From positions 248,001 through 312,000 of the forward strand of contig JAANDG010000052.1 in NCBI GenBank assembly GCA_036852015.1: 64,000 nucleotides of DNA, in the 5' to 3' direction. The notes under the pieces are model-generated. The model was not told where the DNA came from and did no database searches. It saw only the letters and a list, made by a program, of their open reading frames with translations. Position 1 is the stretch's first letter. The number at the start of each line of letters is the position of its first letter. This document shows, in pieces, positions 58,390 through 64,000 of this stretch. Both the position numbers and the translations under genes were made by a program. This DNA comes from Pelodera strongyloides. Its lineage: Eukaryota > Nematoda > Chromadorea > Rhabditida > Rhabditidae.

Positions 58390-64000
<5,611 letters not shown>

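Overview
The window is nuclear DNA of a small-genome animal, most likely a nematode. Every gene is cut by many short introns (about 45 bp to 2.5 kb). Nearly all introns end in a short T-run followed by C/T-AG, and several start codons lie within about 20 bases of such an acceptor, as expected for spliced-leader trans-splicing. A nematode-like invertebrate such as a tardigrade cannot be excluded from sequence alone.

Nine protein-coding genes can be built by joining exons whose phases agree. Plus strand: a USP8-type deubiquitinase (3,900-14,124), a secreted antistasin/Kunitz-like protein (19,882-24,174), an HRI-like eIF2-alpha kinase (41,171-49,947) and a small secreted four-cysteine protein (51,331-53,480). 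Minus strand: TFIIF beta/RAP30 (35,208-32,414), QTRT2 (31,859-27,485) and COA8 (27,426-24,872), which follow each other head to tail and may form an operon; then mitochondrial glutamyl-tRNA synthetase EARS2 (cut by the right edge, ending at 58,390) and MEA1 (57,172-54,059). Several products act in mitochondrial biology or its stress signalling (QTRT2, COA8, EARS2, HRI-like). I see no direct evidence that they are co-regulated across strands.

Layout: bases 1-3,703 and 35,314-39,578 are two inverted copies of one arm. Each has an outer satellite of about 128-bp units, a GT/CA microsatellite, about 1 kb of unique sequence and a GC-rich inner end. The arms enclose about 31 kb holding USP8, the Kunitz-like gene and the TFIIF-QTRT2-COA8 cluster. 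The inner end of each arm abuts the 5' end of a gene (USP8 on the left, TFIIF beta on the right).

Introns and intergenic spaces are full of small inverted-repeat elements. The commonest is a TTAA-flanked palindrome of about 100-185 bp (twelve copies, plus relatives). There are also several other palindromic families, a 965-bp foldback-like element, a tRNA-derived SINE family and a palindrome that carries a tRNA-like sequence. No rRNA gene, CRISPR array or intact canonical tRNA gene was found.
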